Notes under the pieces: model-generated
What the model was told of the DNA's origin: nothing
The model's database searches: none
What the model saw: the letters and a program-made list of their open reading frames with translations, nothing else
DNA from: Pseudomonas umsongensis
GTDB lineage: Bacteria > Pseudomonadota > Gammaproteobacteria > Pseudomonadales > Pseudomonadaceae
Length of the DNA stretch: 64,000 nt
Assembly: GCF_002236105.1 (NCBI RefSeq)
Contig: NZ_NIWU01000003.1
Coordinates: forward strand, 436,501 to 500,500
Direction: 5' to 3'
Translations under genes and position numbers: made by a program
Part shown: positions 26,125-35,757 of the stretch, piece after piece
How positions within the stretch are numbered: the first letter of the stretch is position 1
Layout: each line of letters starts with the position of its first letter

Positions 26125-28185
26125 ATGATAAAAGCAAAAACAGGCAAGCCAATGGAGGCGTCGCGCAGTCGATCGCAGATCATCGCGCTGTTCATCGCCC
26201 TGATCATCTTCATCATGTTGTTGTTCGCCAACTTCGCGTACCTCAACACCCAGGCCACCTACGACAAACAGTACATCGGTCACGCCGGTGAGCTGCGCGT
26301 GTTGTCCCAGCGCATCGCCAAGAATGCTACCGAAGCCGCGGCCGGCAAGGCTGCGGCATTCAAGTTGCTAAGCGATGCGCGCAACGATTTCGCCCGGCGC
26401 TGGAGCTATCTGAAGAAAGGCGACCCCGCCACCGGCCTGCCACCGGCACCGCCCAGCGTGCGCCCGGAAATGCGCGCCGTGCAACTGGACTGGGAGCGCC
26501 TGCTGAAAAACACCGATGCGATCCTGTCCAGTGAACAGACGGTGCTGTCGCTGCATCAAGTCGCCGCGACCCTGGCCGAAACCGTGCCGCAGTTGCAGGT
26601 TGAATACGAAAAGGTGGTGGAAACCCTGCTGCAACGTGGCGCCCCGGCGGCTCAGGTGGCGATGGCGCAGCGTCAATCACTGTTGGCCGAGCGTATTTTA
26701 GGGGCGGTCAATACCGTGTTGTCCGGCGACGAAAACTCACAGCAGGCCGCCGATGCGTTCGGCCGTGATGCGGCGCGGTTCGGCCAGGTGCTCAACGGCA
26801 TGCTCCAGGGCAACGCATCTCTGCGGGTCAGCCAGGTCGAGGACCGTGACGCGCGCGCGCGGCTGATCGAGATATCAGAGCTGTTCGAATTCGTCTCAGG
26901 CTCAGTGGACGAAATCCTCGAAACCTCACCGGAGCTGTTCAAGGTTCGTGAGTCGGCCACCAATATTTTCAGCCTTTCGCAAACCCTGCTCGACGAAGCT
27001 TCCCATTTGGCCAGCGGCTTTGAAAACCTCGCCGGAGGGCGTGACACCGACACCATCGGCGGTTATGTCCTGGGCCTGGGGGCGCTGATGTCGATCATCC
27101 TCATCGGCCTGGTGATGGTGCGCGAAACCAATCGCCAGCTGCGCGAGACCGCTGAAAAAAACGAGCGCAACCAGAACGCGATCATGCGCCTGCTCGACGA
27201 AATCGAAGACTTGGCCGACGGCGACCTGACCGTGACCGCCACGGTAACCGAAGACTTCACCGGGACCATCGCCGACTCGATCAACTATTCCGTGGACCAA
27301 CTGCGCGATCTGGTGGCAACGATCAACCTGACGGCGGGCCAGGTTGCAGCCGCCGTGCAGGAAACCCAGGCTACCGCAATGCACCTGGCGCAGGCCTCGG
27401 AACATCAGGCCCAACAGATTTCCGAAGCCTCCACCGCGATCAACGACATGGCTGAGTCCATCGATCAGGTGTCGGCCAACGCCGCGGAATCCTCGGCGGT
27501 GGCCGAGCGTTCGGTGGAAATCGCCAACAAGGGCAACGAAGTGGTGCACAACACCATCCATGGCATGGACAATATCCGCGAACAGATTCAGGACACCGCC
27601 AAGCGAATCAAGCGCCTTGGCGAGTCCTCCCAGGAAATCGGCGATATCGTCAGCTTGATCGATGACATTGCCGACCAGACCAACATCCTCGCCCTCAACG
27701 CAGCGATCCAGGCGTCCATGGCCGGTGATGCCGGGCGTGGTTTCGCAGTGGTCGCCGACGAGGTGCAGCGCCTGGCGGAGCGTTCTTCGGCCGCAACGCG
27801 GCAGATAGAGACCCTGGTGCGGGCGATCCAGGCCGACACCAACGAAGCGGTCATTTCCATGGAGCAGACCACCACCGAAGTGGTGCGCGGCGCGCGTCTG
27901 GCGCAGGATGCCGGTGTGGCCCTGGAAGAAATCGAAGGGGTGTCCAAGACCCTGGCGGCGCTGATCCAGAGTATTTCCAACGCGGCGCAACAACAAACGT
28001 CGTCTGCCGGTCAGATTTCCCTGACGATGAACGTGATCCAGCAGATCACTTCGCAGACCTCGTCCGGCTCTACCGCCACCGCCGAGAGCATCGGCAACCT
28101 GGCAAAAATGGCCAGCCAGTTGCGGCGTTCGGTGTCTGGCTTCACCTTGCCGGCCACCCAGGCGCAGGTCGCGGACAAAGCTTGA
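26125..28185 (+). CDS. pilJ: type IV pilus methyl-accepting chemoreceptor PilJ
   Basis: A 686-residue receptor. The first membrane segment is about residues 18-40 (ALFIALIIFIMLLFANF), followed by a periplasmic domain of two PilJ-type helical bundles (KQYIGHAGELRVLSQRIAKN; then LHQVAATLAETVPQLQVEYE) and a second membrane segment about 313-332 (GYVLGLGALMSIILIGLVMV). A HAMP-like stretch and the signalling domain with hairpin DQTNILALNAAIQASMAGD follow. The start at 26125 (MIKAKTGKPMEASRSRSQ) avoids translating the REP upstream. Confidence 0.96.
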   Translation: MIKAKTGKPMEASRSRSQIIALFIALIIFIMLLFANFAYLNTQATYDKQYIGHAGELRVLSQRIAKNATEAAAGKAAAFKLLSDARNDFARRWSYLKKGDPATGLPPAPPSVRPEMRAVQLDWERLLKNTDAILSSEQTVLSLHQVAATLAETVPQLQVEYEKVVETLLQRGAPAAQVAMAQRQSLLAERILGAVNTVLSGDENSQQAADAFGRDAARFGQVLNGMLQGNASLRVSQVEDRDARARLIEISELFEFVSGSVDEILETSPELFKVRESATNIFSLSQTLLDEASHLASGFENLAGGRDTDTIGGYVLGLGALMSIILIGLVMVRETNRQLRETAEKNERNQNAIMRLLDEIEDLADGDLTVTATVTEDFTGTIADSINYSVDQLRDLVATINLTAGQVAAAVQETQATAMHLAQASEHQAQQISEASTAINDMAESIDQVSANAAESSAVAERSVEIANKGNEVVHNTIHGMDNIREQIQDTAKRIKRLGESSQEIGDIVSLIDDIADQTNILALNAAIQASMAGDAGRGFAVVADEVQRLAERSSAATRQIETLVRAIQADTNEAVISMEQTTTEVVRGARLAQDAGVALEEIEGVSKTLAALIQSISNAAQQQTSSAGQISLTMNVIQQITSQTSSGSTATAESIGNLAKMASQLRRSVSGFTLPATQAQVADKA

Positions 28186-28234
28186 ACCGCCCCCGGGCAT
28201 GGCTATCTTGATAGAAGTGGGGATTGGAGTGGTT

Positions 28235-31200
28235 ATGGGTGATCGGCACGACTATGTGGCCCTCGAGTGGGTCAAAGGCGAAATTGCCGAAACGCTGAAG
28301 CAGGCTCATCACGCGATCGAAACCCAGCTTGATGACCCGCAGGCGACGCACGCCCTGAGCGAATGCCTGGCGTGCATCCATCAGGTTCACGGCAGTCTGC
28401 AGATGGTCGAATTCTACGGCGCGGCCTTGCTCGCCGAAGAAATGGAGCAACTGGTCACCGCCTTGCAACACAATCGCGTCCATCATCGTGACGAGGCGCT
28501 GCACCTAATGCTGCAAGCGCTGGGGCAGTTGCCGATCTATCTGGATCGCGTGCAAGGTGCCCGCCGCGATCTGCCTTTGGTCGTGTTGCCGCTGATCAAC
28601 GACCTGCGCAGCGCCCGCGGCGAAAGCCTGTTGTCGGAAACCAGCCTGTTCAGCCCGCAGTTGCCAGACCTGCCTGCCCTGGATCAAGCGTCCCTGGCGC
28701 GGCTGGAGCCGGCGGACCTGCCGAATGTACTGCGCAAGTTGCGGCAAATGTTGCAGATGGCCCTGGTCGGGTTGCTGCGCGAGCAGGATGACGACACGCA
28801 CCTGGAGTACCTGGCCAAGGTCTTTACGCGTCTGGAAGGCTTGTGCGATTCAGCGCCCCTGAGCCCACTGTGGCAGGTCGCTTCAGCGCTGGTCGAAGGC
28901 ATGCGCGCCGGCGTCATTACCAACAGTCCGGCCTTGCGCAGCCTGTTCAAGGAGGCCGACAAAGAGCTCAAGCGTCTGCTCGAACAGGGCATGCAGGGCA
29001 TCAATCAGCCGCCGCCACCCGAGTTGCTGAAGAGTTTGCTGTTCTACATTGCCAAGGCCGAACATCCCACCGGGCAGATGCTGACCATGAAAGATCGCTA
29101 CGCACTGGACGATGCATTGCCTGACAGCGCGATGGTCGACGAAGAACGCGCCCGCCTGGCCGGTCCTGATCGTGATGCCATGCGCTCGGTATTGGCGGCA
29201 TTGTGCGAAGAGTTGGTGCGAGTCAAGGAGCGCCTGGACCTGTTCGTGCGCAGCGACCGGCAACACACTTCGGACCTCGACAGCCTGCTGGCACCCCTGC
29301 GGCAAATCGCTGACACCCTGGCGGTGCTGGGTTTCGGCCAACCCCGCAAGGTCATCATCGATCAACTGGCCGTGGTGCTGAGCCTGGCCCAAGGCCAGCG
29401 CGTACCCGATGATGCGATCCTCATGGACGTGGCCGGGGCCTTGCTTTACGTCGAAGCGACGCTGGCCGGCATGGTCGGCACCGTAGAGCCTGAAAGCCAG
29501 GAAGACAGTCGGCTGCCCACCACCGACCTGACGCAGATCCACCAGATCGTCATCAAGGAAGCGCGCATCTGTCTGCAGCAAGCCAAGGACATGATCGTCG
29601 ACTACATCGATGCCGATTGGGACCGACAGCACCTGCAGGAGCTGCCGGCCCTGCTGACCCAGGTTCGGGGTGCGCTGGCGATGATCCCGTTGACCCGGGC
29701 GGCGGGCCTGATCGAAACCTGCAATCACTACATTCATGAACACCTGCTGCTCGAGCCGGATCAGCCCGGCTGGCAGGCGCTGGACAGCCTGGCCGACGTG
29801 ATCACCAGCATCGAGTATTACCTTGAACGCCTCAACGACGACCCCGAAGCACCCGGTGAGGGTCTGCTTGACGTGGCGCAAAGTAGCCTGGCCTCACTCG
29901 GGTTTTTCCCCAGCGAACGACAGGTGCCAGTGCTTGCGGATGTCCTGAGCCCCGGCGAAGCGCAGTCCCTGCGGCAACAGCAGGAGCGGGATGCCCCGGC
30001 CATCGCCCAGGCCCTGGCTGATGTGCTGGCCAGCCCGGTTTCGGCCCTGAACCCGCCCGCGCTCGACACCCCGGATAGCCTGCTGCCGCCACCTTCAGGC
30101 GAAGAGCCGGTGGATGAGGAGTTGCGCGAAGTATTCCTCGAAGAAACGGATGAAGTGCTGGAGATCCTTCGCGAGCATTTGCCACGCTGGTCGGCGGATC
30201 CCACCAACCGCTTGGCCCTGAGTGAATTGCGCCGTGCCTTTCATACCCTCAAGGGCAGTGGCCGGATGGTGCGAGCCCTGGTGCTTGGCGAATTGGCCTG
30301 GGCGGTGGAAAACCTGCTTAACCGCGTGCTGGAACACAGCGTGGAGCCTGGCGCCAGCGTGCAGCAACTGCTCGACGATGTGCTCGATCTGCTGCCGGAG
30401 CTGGTGGCCGAATATGACACCGATGCCCAGCGTCAGCGCAATGATGTCGACCAGTTGGCGGCCCGTGCCCACGCCCTGGCCAAGGGCGATACCCTGGCAG
30501 CGGACGAGGATACCCAGGACGTCGCGGCCCTCGACCCGCTATTGCTGGAAATCTTCCGCAAGGAAGCCGAAACCCATTTGAGCAACCTCAACCGCTTTCT
30601 CGACCAGGCCGCCGAACGCCTGCCGCTGCAGGCCAGCGATGAGCTGCAGCGTGCTTTACACACCCTCAAGGGCAGTGCGTCGATGGCCGGGGTGGTGCCG
30701 ATTGCCGAGCTGGCGACGACGCTCGACCAACTGGCCCGGGAGTACAAGGCTCACCTGATCGCGCTCGACCTGGACGAAGTCGAAGTGCTGCTGGAGGCCG
30801 AAGGTTTGTTCCGTCTTGGCTTGCGCCAGCTCAAGACCGACCCGTTGGCTGAAATCCCCGGCTCCGGGGCCCTGATCGAGCACGCCAGGGCGCTGCTCGC
30901 CGAACGCCTGCAAAGTCACTTGAGCACGCCCAGTGCCGGCCTGAGGATCAAGCGCGACCCGCAGTTGATCAACAACTTCCTGGCCCAGGGCATGGACATC
31001 CTGCTCGACGCCGAAAGCCTGTTGCGGCGCTGGCAGCAGCATCCAGGCGAACGCCAGGAGCTCAGTGCACTGCTGGACGAATTGACCACCCTCGGCGAAG
31101 GCGCGCACCTGGCCGACCTGCATCCGGTGGATGAGCTCTGCGAAGCCTTGCTCGACCTCTACGGGGCTGTGGAAGAGAGCAGCCTGGCGGTTAGCGAGGA

Positions 31201-34200
31201 ATTTTTCCAGGAAGCACAAAGTGCCCACGAAGCGCTGATCAACATGCTTGATGAGCTGGCTGCCGGCCAGGAAGTCAGCCCGCGCCCGGAAAGGATTCGG
31301 GCCTTGCACGGCTTGCTCGATCAGAGCCTGGACCCTTCGGCCATGGGCCTGATCCGGAGTGACGGCAGTCGCACCTTGAGCATCCGCGAGCTGGGCGCCG
31401 CCACCGCCGAACTCGAGCGCACGCTCCCCCCTGTAGGAGCGAGCACGCTCGCGATGGACGCTAACGATGACGCGCTTTCATTGGATAAACGCGGCGCCTA
31501 TGAGCCCATCGCGAGCAGGCTCGCTCCTACAGGAGACCGCGCAGCCGAACTGGACGACGACATCGTTTCGATCTTCCTTGAGGAAGCCGAGGATATCCTC
31601 GAAAGCGCCAACCATTCCTTGCAACGCTGGGTCAGTGACCCGCATAACCCCGCGCCGCTGTCCTCGTTGCAGCGCGACTTGCACACCCTCAAGGGGGGCG
31701 CGCGGATGGCCGAGGTCGAACCGGTCGCAGACCTGGCACAGGAACTGGAAAACCTCTATGAGGGCCTGGCGGACCGCCGTTACAGCCACAGCGAAGTGTT
31801 GACGCAATTGCTGCAACTGAGCCATGACCATCTGGCGCAGTTGCTTGAGCAGTTGCAAGACCATCAGGCCCTGGGCGATCCCGGGGAACTGATCGAAGCG
31901 ATTCGCGCGTTCAGGCAAAGCCACGCAAACAATGCCGATGTAATCGAAGCTGCCGCTGGCGTCGACTCGGCCCACCATGACAGCGAGTTGCTGGACATCT
32001 TTCTTGAAGAAGGCTTCGACATCATCGAAAGCTCCGGGGCGGCACTGCTGCGCTGGCAGGCCGAGCCGTCGAACCGGCAGGAAATGGAAACCCTGCTGCG
32101 CGATCTGCATACCCTCAAGGGCGGTGCGCGCATGGTGGAAATCGCTCCCATTGGCGATTTGGCCCACGAACTGGAGTTTCTCTACGAAGGTTTATCCACT
32201 GGCATGCTGCAACCCACGTCGGCTTTGTTCGAGCTGCTGCAGCGCAGCCATGACCGGCTGGCGCAGATGCTCGACGCGGCGCGCGCCGGTGAGCCATTGC
32301 CGCCGGCCGACCGGCTGATCGATGCCATCCAGAACTTCAGTCACCCGGTGCTGCCTGAAGCCCCGGCCCCACTCACCGTTCCGGCAAAAACCGAGGCACC
32401 TCCGCTGCAGTCCGATGCCGGGGCGGATATGGTCAAGGTCTCGGCGGAACTGCTCGACGACCTGGTCAACCTGGCCGCTGAAACCTCGATCTTTCGCGGT
32501 CGCATCGAACAGCAGGTCAACGACGCGCAGGTCGCCCTCAACGAGATGGAAACCACCATCGAGCGCATGCGCGACCAGTTGCGCAGGCTCGATACCGAAA
32601 CCCAGGGCAGGATTCTCAGTCGTCAGCACGTCGATGCCGAGCGCCTGGGCTACGAAGAGTTCGACCCGCTGGAAATGGATCGCCACTCGCAACTTCAACA
32701 ACTGTCGCGAGCGCTGTTCGAATCCGCCTCCGACTTGCTTGATCTCAAGGAAACCCTCGACCGCCGCAACCAGGATGCGCAAAACCTGTTGCAACAGCAG
32801 GGCCGCATCAACACCGAATTGCAGGAAGGCCTGATGCGCACGCGCATGGTGCCGTTCGAGCGGATGCTGCCGCGCTTGAAGCGCATTGTTCGCCAGGTTG
32901 CCAGTGAGTTGGGCAAGGACGTCGAGTTCATCGTCGGCAACGCCGAAGGCGAGATGGATCGCAATGTGCTCGAACGCATGGCGGCGCCACTGGAGCATAT
33001 GCTGCGCAATGCCGTCGACCACGGCCTGGAATCCGCCACTGTGCGGTTAGCGGCGGGCAAGCCGGCGCAAGGGCGGATCACCCTGGATCTGTTGCGCGAA
33101 GGTGGCGACATCATTTTCGATATTCGCGATGACGGTGCCGGCGTGCCACTGGAGGCGGTGCGGCGCAAGGCGATCAAACGCGGCCTGCTCGACCCGAACA
33201 GTGTCATCAGCGACCACGACGTGTTGCAATTCATCCTGCAGCCGGGGTTTTCCACCGCCGAGAAAATCACCCAGATCTCCGGGCGTGGGGTCGGCATGGA
33301 CGTTGTGCACGAAGAGGTGCGGCAACTGGGCGGCACCATGAGTATCGACTCAGTGCCAGGGCAGGGTGTGCATTTTCGCATTCGCCTGCCGTTCACTGTG
33401 TCGGTCAACCGGGCGCTGATGGTGCAATGCGGGGAGGATCAATACGCCATTCCACTGAACACCATTGATGGGATTGTCCGCGTGTTGCCCAACGAACTTG
33501 AAGGGCATTTCCGCCTTGATCCGCCGACCTACGAATACGCCGGTCAGTGCTATGAACTGTGTTACCTGGGCGAGCTGCTGAAAACCAGCCCGCGTCCACG
33601 GCTGTTGGGCCAGAGCCTGCCGCTGCCGGTATTGCTGGTGCAATGCAACGAGCGGCATATTGCAGTGCAGGTCGATGCCATGGCCGGCACGCGCGAGATC
33701 GTGGTCAAGAGCCTCGGCCCACAGTTCGCAGCCGTGCAAGGGGTGTCCGGGGCGACGATTCTGGGGGACGGTCGGGTGGTGCTGATCCTGGACCTGCTGG
33801 CGCCGGTTCGCGCCATGCAAGCCCGCGCGCCGCAGCGTCCGGTCAGTCACGACGTCGAGGTCGAGCCGCAACGGCCGTTGCTGGTGATGGTGGTCGACGA
33901 CTCGGTCACCGTGCGCAAGGTCACCAGCCGTTTGCTTGAACGCCACGGCATGAACGTGCTGACCGCCAAGGACGGTGTCGACGCCATGCTGCTGCTGGAA
34001 GAGCACATCCCGGACCTGATGCTGCTGGACATCGAAATGCCGCGCATGGATGGCTTCGAAGTCGCCACCCAGGTGCGCAACGATGAGCGTCTGCGGCACC
34101 TGCCGATCATCATGATCACCTCTCGTACTGGCCAGAAACATCGCGACCGGGCGATGGCCATCGGCGTCAACGACTACCTGGGCAAGCCGTACCAGGAATC

Positions 34201-34246
34201 GGTATTGCTTGAAAGCATTGCCCTGTGGAGCAAGACCCATGCATGA
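28235..34246 (+). CDS. chpA: Pil-Chp hybrid histidine kinase/response regulator ChpA
   Basis: A very large CheA-type protein of 2003 residues. Several Hpt-type modules come first; those with an intact phosphoacceptor motif include FHTLKGSGRMV, LHTLKGSASMAG, LHTLKGGARMAE and LHTLKGGARMVE, while others lack it (HGSLQM near residue 65; VRGALAMI; TTLGEGAH). Next are a dimerisation helix, an HATPase (MLRNAVDHGLE, DDGAGVP, GRGVGMDVV), a CheW domain and a C-terminal receiver (VVDDSVTVRK, LLDIEMPRMDG). Residues about 1067-1099 are encoded by a palindromic repeat (31432-31531). It signals from PilJ/PilI to PilG/PilH. Confidence 0.95.
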   Translation: MGDRHDYVALEWVKGEIAETLKQAHHAIETQLDDPQATHALSECLACIHQVHGSLQMVEFYGAALLAEEMEQLVTALQHNRVHHRDEALHLMLQALGQLPIYLDRVQGARRDLPLVVLPLINDLRSARGESLLSETSLFSPQLPDLPALDQASLARLEPADLPNVLRKLRQMLQMALVGLLREQDDDTHLEYLAKVFTRLEGLCDSAPLSPLWQVASALVEGMRAGVITNSPALRSLFKEADKELKRLLEQGMQGINQPPPPELLKSLLFYIAKAEHPTGQMLTMKDRYALDDALPDSAMVDEERARLAGPDRDAMRSVLAALCEELVRVKERLDLFVRSDRQHTSDLDSLLAPLRQIADTLAVLGFGQPRKVIIDQLAVVLSLAQGQRVPDDAILMDVAGALLYVEATLAGMVGTVEPESQEDSRLPTTDLTQIHQIVIKEARICLQQAKDMIVDYIDADWDRQHLQELPALLTQVRGALAMIPLTRAAGLIETCNHYIHEHLLLEPDQPGWQALDSLADVITSIEYYLERLNDDPEAPGEGLLDVAQSSLASLGFFPSERQVPVLADVLSPGEAQSLRQQQERDAPAIAQALADVLASPVSALNPPALDTPDSLLPPPSGEEPVDEELREVFLEETDEVLEILREHLPRWSADPTNRLALSELRRAFHTLKGSGRMVRALVLGELAWAVENLLNRVLEHSVEPGASVQQLLDDVLDLLPELVAEYDTDAQRQRNDVDQLAARAHALAKGDTLAADEDTQDVAALDPLLLEIFRKEAETHLSNLNRFLDQAAERLPLQASDELQRALHTLKGSASMAGVVPIAELATTLDQLAREYKAHLIALDLDEVEVLLEAEGLFRLGLRQLKTDPLAEIPGSGALIEHARALLAERLQSHLSTPSAGLRIKRDPQLINNFLAQGMDILLDAESLLRRWQQHPGERQELSALLDELTTLGEGAHLADLHPVDELCEALLDLYGAVEESSLAVSEEFFQEAQSAHEALINMLDELAAGQEVSPRPERIRALHGLLDQSLDPSAMGLIRSDGSRTLSIRELGAATAELERTLPPVGASTLAMDANDDALSLDKRGAYEPIASRLAPTGDRAAELDDDIVSIFLEEAEDILESANHSLQRWVSDPHNPAPLSSLQRDLHTLKGGARMAEVEPVADLAQELENLYEGLADRRYSHSEVLTQLLQLSHDHLAQLLEQLQDHQALGDPGELIEAIRAFRQSHANNADVIEAAAGVDSAHHDSELLDIFLEEGFDIIESSGAALLRWQAEPSNRQEMETLLRDLHTLKGGARMVEIAPIGDLAHELEFLYEGLSTGMLQPTSALFELLQRSHDRLAQMLDAARAGEPLPPADRLIDAIQNFSHPVLPEAPAPLTVPAKTEAPPLQSDAGADMVKVSAELLDDLVNLAAETSIFRGRIEQQVNDAQVALNEMETTIERMRDQLRRLDTETQGRILSRQHVDAERLGYEEFDPLEMDRHSQLQQLSRALFESASDLLDLKETLDRRNQDAQNLLQQQGRINTELQEGLMRTRMVPFERMLPRLKRIVRQVASELGKDVEFIVGNAEGEMDRNVLERMAAPLEHMLRNAVDHGLESATVRLAAGKPAQGRITLDLLREGGDIIFDIRDDGAGVPLEAVRRKAIKRGLLDPNSVISDHDVLQFILQPGFSTAEKITQISGRGVGMDVVHEEVRQLGGTMSIDSVPGQGVHFRIRLPFTVSVNRALMVQCGEDQYAIPLNTIDGIVRVLPNELEGHFRLDPPTYEYAGQCYELCYLGELLKTSPRPRLLGQSLPLPVLLVQCNERHIAVQVDAMAGTREIVVKSLGPQFAAVQGVSGATILGDGRVVLILDLLAPVRAMQARAPQRPVSHDVEVEPQRPLLVMVVDDSVTVRKVTSRLLERHGMNVLTAKDGVDAMLLLEEHIPDLMLLDIEMPRMDGFEVATQVRNDERLRHLPIIMITSRTGQKHRDRAMAIGVNDYLGKPYQESVLLESIALWSKTHA
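31432..31531. repeat. palindromic repeat (family B) inside the chpA coding sequence
   Basis: TGTAGGAGCGAGCACGCTCG opens and GAGCAGGCTCGCTCCTACA closes a 100-base element like those at 24291 and 55750. It is read through without a stop, producing PVGASTLAMDAND then EPIASRLAPTGD in the linker between two Hpt modules. Confidence 0.92.
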
Positions 34247-34706
34247 GCGTCGCCACGACCCGCGCGACAGCCAACTCACCGGCCTGCTACTGCCTTTGGC
34301 TGACCGCCACCTGATCCTGCCTAACGTCGCGGTGGCTGAACTGATTGGTTACCAACCCGCGGCCATCGACCTGGACTCACCACCTTGGTATCTGGGAAGG
34401 GTAGCGTGGCGCGACCGGCAGATACCATTGCTCAGCTTCGAGTCGGCGTGCGGGCAGAAAATCGTCATCGGCGAACGCGCGCGAATTGTCATTCTCAACG
34501 CGCTCGGCGGTCGGCCCGAGCTGAAGTTCATCGCGCTACTGGTCCAAGGGATACCGCGCTCGTACAAGCTCGACAGTCAATTGAGCTACGTGGATGTGCC
34601 GTTGTGCCCGCTGGAGAAAGCGGCGGTGCAGGTGGCGGATCAAGTGGCCAAGGTGCCGGATTTGTTGGCGCTGGAGGAGTTGTTGGTAGGTGCTGCGCTC
34701 GTCTGA
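34239..34706 (+). CDS. chpC: CheW-like protein ChpC
   Basis: A 155-residue CheW-domain protein; LLLPLADRHLILPNVAVAELIGY, WYLGRVAWRDRQIPLLSFE and the C-terminal end match ChpC. It overlaps chpA by 8 bases, indicating translational coupling. In P. aeruginosa chpB (methylesterase) lies between chpA and chpC; here it is absent. The role is an accessory adaptor in the Pil-Chp system. Confidence 0.9.
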   Translation: MHERRHDPRDSQLTGLLLPLADRHLILPNVAVAELIGYQPAAIDLDSPPWYLGRVAWRDRQIPLLSFESACGQKIVIGERARIVILNALGGRPELKFIALLVQGIPRSYKLDSQLSYVDVPLCPLEKAAVQVADQVAKVPDLLALEELLVGAALV

Positions 34707-34715
34707 AGGGCCCCT

Positions 34716-34789
34716 TCGCGAGCAGGCTCGCTCCCACAATGGTTTTGCGGCGAATACCAAACCCTGTGGGAGCGAGCCTGCTCGCGAAA
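34716..34789. repeat. REP palindrome pair (family A)
   Basis: TTCGCGAGCAGGCTCGCTCC and TGTGGGAGCGAGCCTGCTCG face each other between the convergent genes chpC and the DUF6124 gene. It is very similar to the REP that the IS110 element interrupts 0.9 kb away. Confidence 0.92.
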
Positions 34790-34819
34790 GCGGCCTCCAA
34801 TTCACCAAAAATCTGACGG

Positions 34820-35188
34820 CTAAACCTTGGCCTGAGCCAACGCCTCATGGTGATCCAACGCCCGCTCCACCAACAAATGCACACCATCGGCCATGCGGCT
34901 GAGCGCCAAGGCTACCGAACGGCGCGAACCCTCCACGCCGTCCGCCAGATCGGCCGCAATGGCACTGATGGACAGCAGGTCTTCGGAGGCATTGGCCAGA
35001 AGTGCTTCAGTGCCGATGTCAGGAGAGACGGTGAACAGCTGGAATTTTCGGCGCTTGGCCGGTTTTTCGTGAGGGGGCGGGAAGTAATGAGAGAGGGCGC
35101 GGTCTGCGGCTTCGCTGAGCTTCTCGGCTTCCAAGGCAGCTTGGAAATCGGGATCGGTTTCCGGGGGATTGGGAGTTACTTTGAACAT
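34820..35188 (-). CDS. DUF6124 family protein
   Basis: A 122-residue soluble acidic protein of a family seen mainly in Pseudomonas. The recognisable layout is MFKVTPNPPETDPDF, then EAADRALSHYF, then TEALLANASEDLLSISAIAADL and GSRRSVALALSRMADGVHLLV. Function is unknown. The ATG at 35188 has GGAG 8 bases ahead. A long structured leader lies upstream, suggesting RNA-level control. Confidence 0.8.
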   Translation of the reverse strand: MFKVTPNPPETDPDFQAALEAEKLSEAADRALSHYFPPPHEKPAKRRKFQLFTVSPDIGTEALLANASEDLLSISAIAADLADGVEGSRRSVALALSRMADGVHLLVERALDHHEALAQAKV

Positions 35189-35220
35189 ACTGAATCTCCA
35201 TTTGACGAGTTTCAGCTGGC

Positions 35221-35408
35221 CCATTCGGTTCCAAACGAATTAGGGTGGCAGCTGTACGCAGGTTGGAACCCGAGGTAAATGGAGAAAACCCGGTAGACCC
35301 GAAGGTCTCCCGCGCACAGCCGCCATAACGGAATGCACACTATGAAGGTGCGCAAGCATACGTTATGAATGGCGCTTTTTCGCCCTTTACACCTCGGGGT
35401 TCCAAACC
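35221..35408 (-). ncRNA. structured leader upstream of the DUF6124 gene, possibly C4 antisense RNA-like
   Basis: Read on the minus strand, TTTGGAACCCCGAGGTGTAA and TTTACCTCGGGTTCCAACC are near-repeats of one motif 120 bases apart. A third related element, TTTGGAACCGAATGG, lies nearer the gene. A perfect AGACC-TTCG-GGTCT tetraloop hairpin (35295-35308) lies between the first two. No convincing protein is encoded. The arrangement recalls phage C4-type RNAs, which carry paired blocks matching a downstream target, but I cannot confirm the family without a covariance search. Confidence 0.4.
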
Positions 35409-35677
35409 CGGCCGCTGAATTTGCAGCGACGCATAAACGATAAAGATCCGCGCAAAAGCGCACCAGTCAGCGGGTTCCGGCATTTCTGTAGGCAGCGATG
35501 TCAGGCGTTGTAGCCTTCCATCCTTTCTGCGGACAAATGTTTAAACACAAAACCCGATCAGTTGGCGAAGATGTCCAATGGTTGAAGATTCCCAAAAAGG
35601 GACTGATCGGTCCTTTTTTGGGACTTTTCGACAATTTTCTTCCGGCCTTCGACAGCAGTTGTGACCATCGCGGCCCC
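35409..35677. other. non-coding stretch between the structured leader and the REP/IS element
   Basis: No convincing gene. A strong inverted repeat lies at 35591-35622: CCCAAAAAGGGAC then GTCCTTTTTTGGG, with T-rich flanks, which could act as a terminator on either strand. A candidate promoter for the leader RNA would be in this stretch on the minus strand. Confidence 0.5.
35591..35622. terminator. terminator-like hairpin
   Basis: CCCAAAAAGGGAC pairs with GTCCTTTTTTGGG with one mismatch around a 6-base loop. It is far from the end of any gene, so the call is structural only. Confidence 0.4.
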
Positions 35678-35734
35678 TTCGCGAGCAGGCTCGCTCCCAC
35701 AGGGTTGGTGTTCGCCGCAAAACCAATGTGGGAG
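35678..35734. repeat. left part of a REP (family A) split by the IS110 element
   Basis: TTCGCGAGCAGGCTCGCTCC begins the REP. The second arm starts TGTGGGAG at 35727 and stops at the insertion point. The missing CGAGCCTGCTCGCGAA resumes at 36912. Confidence 0.93.
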
Positions 35735-35757
35735 ATTCTATGGTTGAGGGGAAGCCC

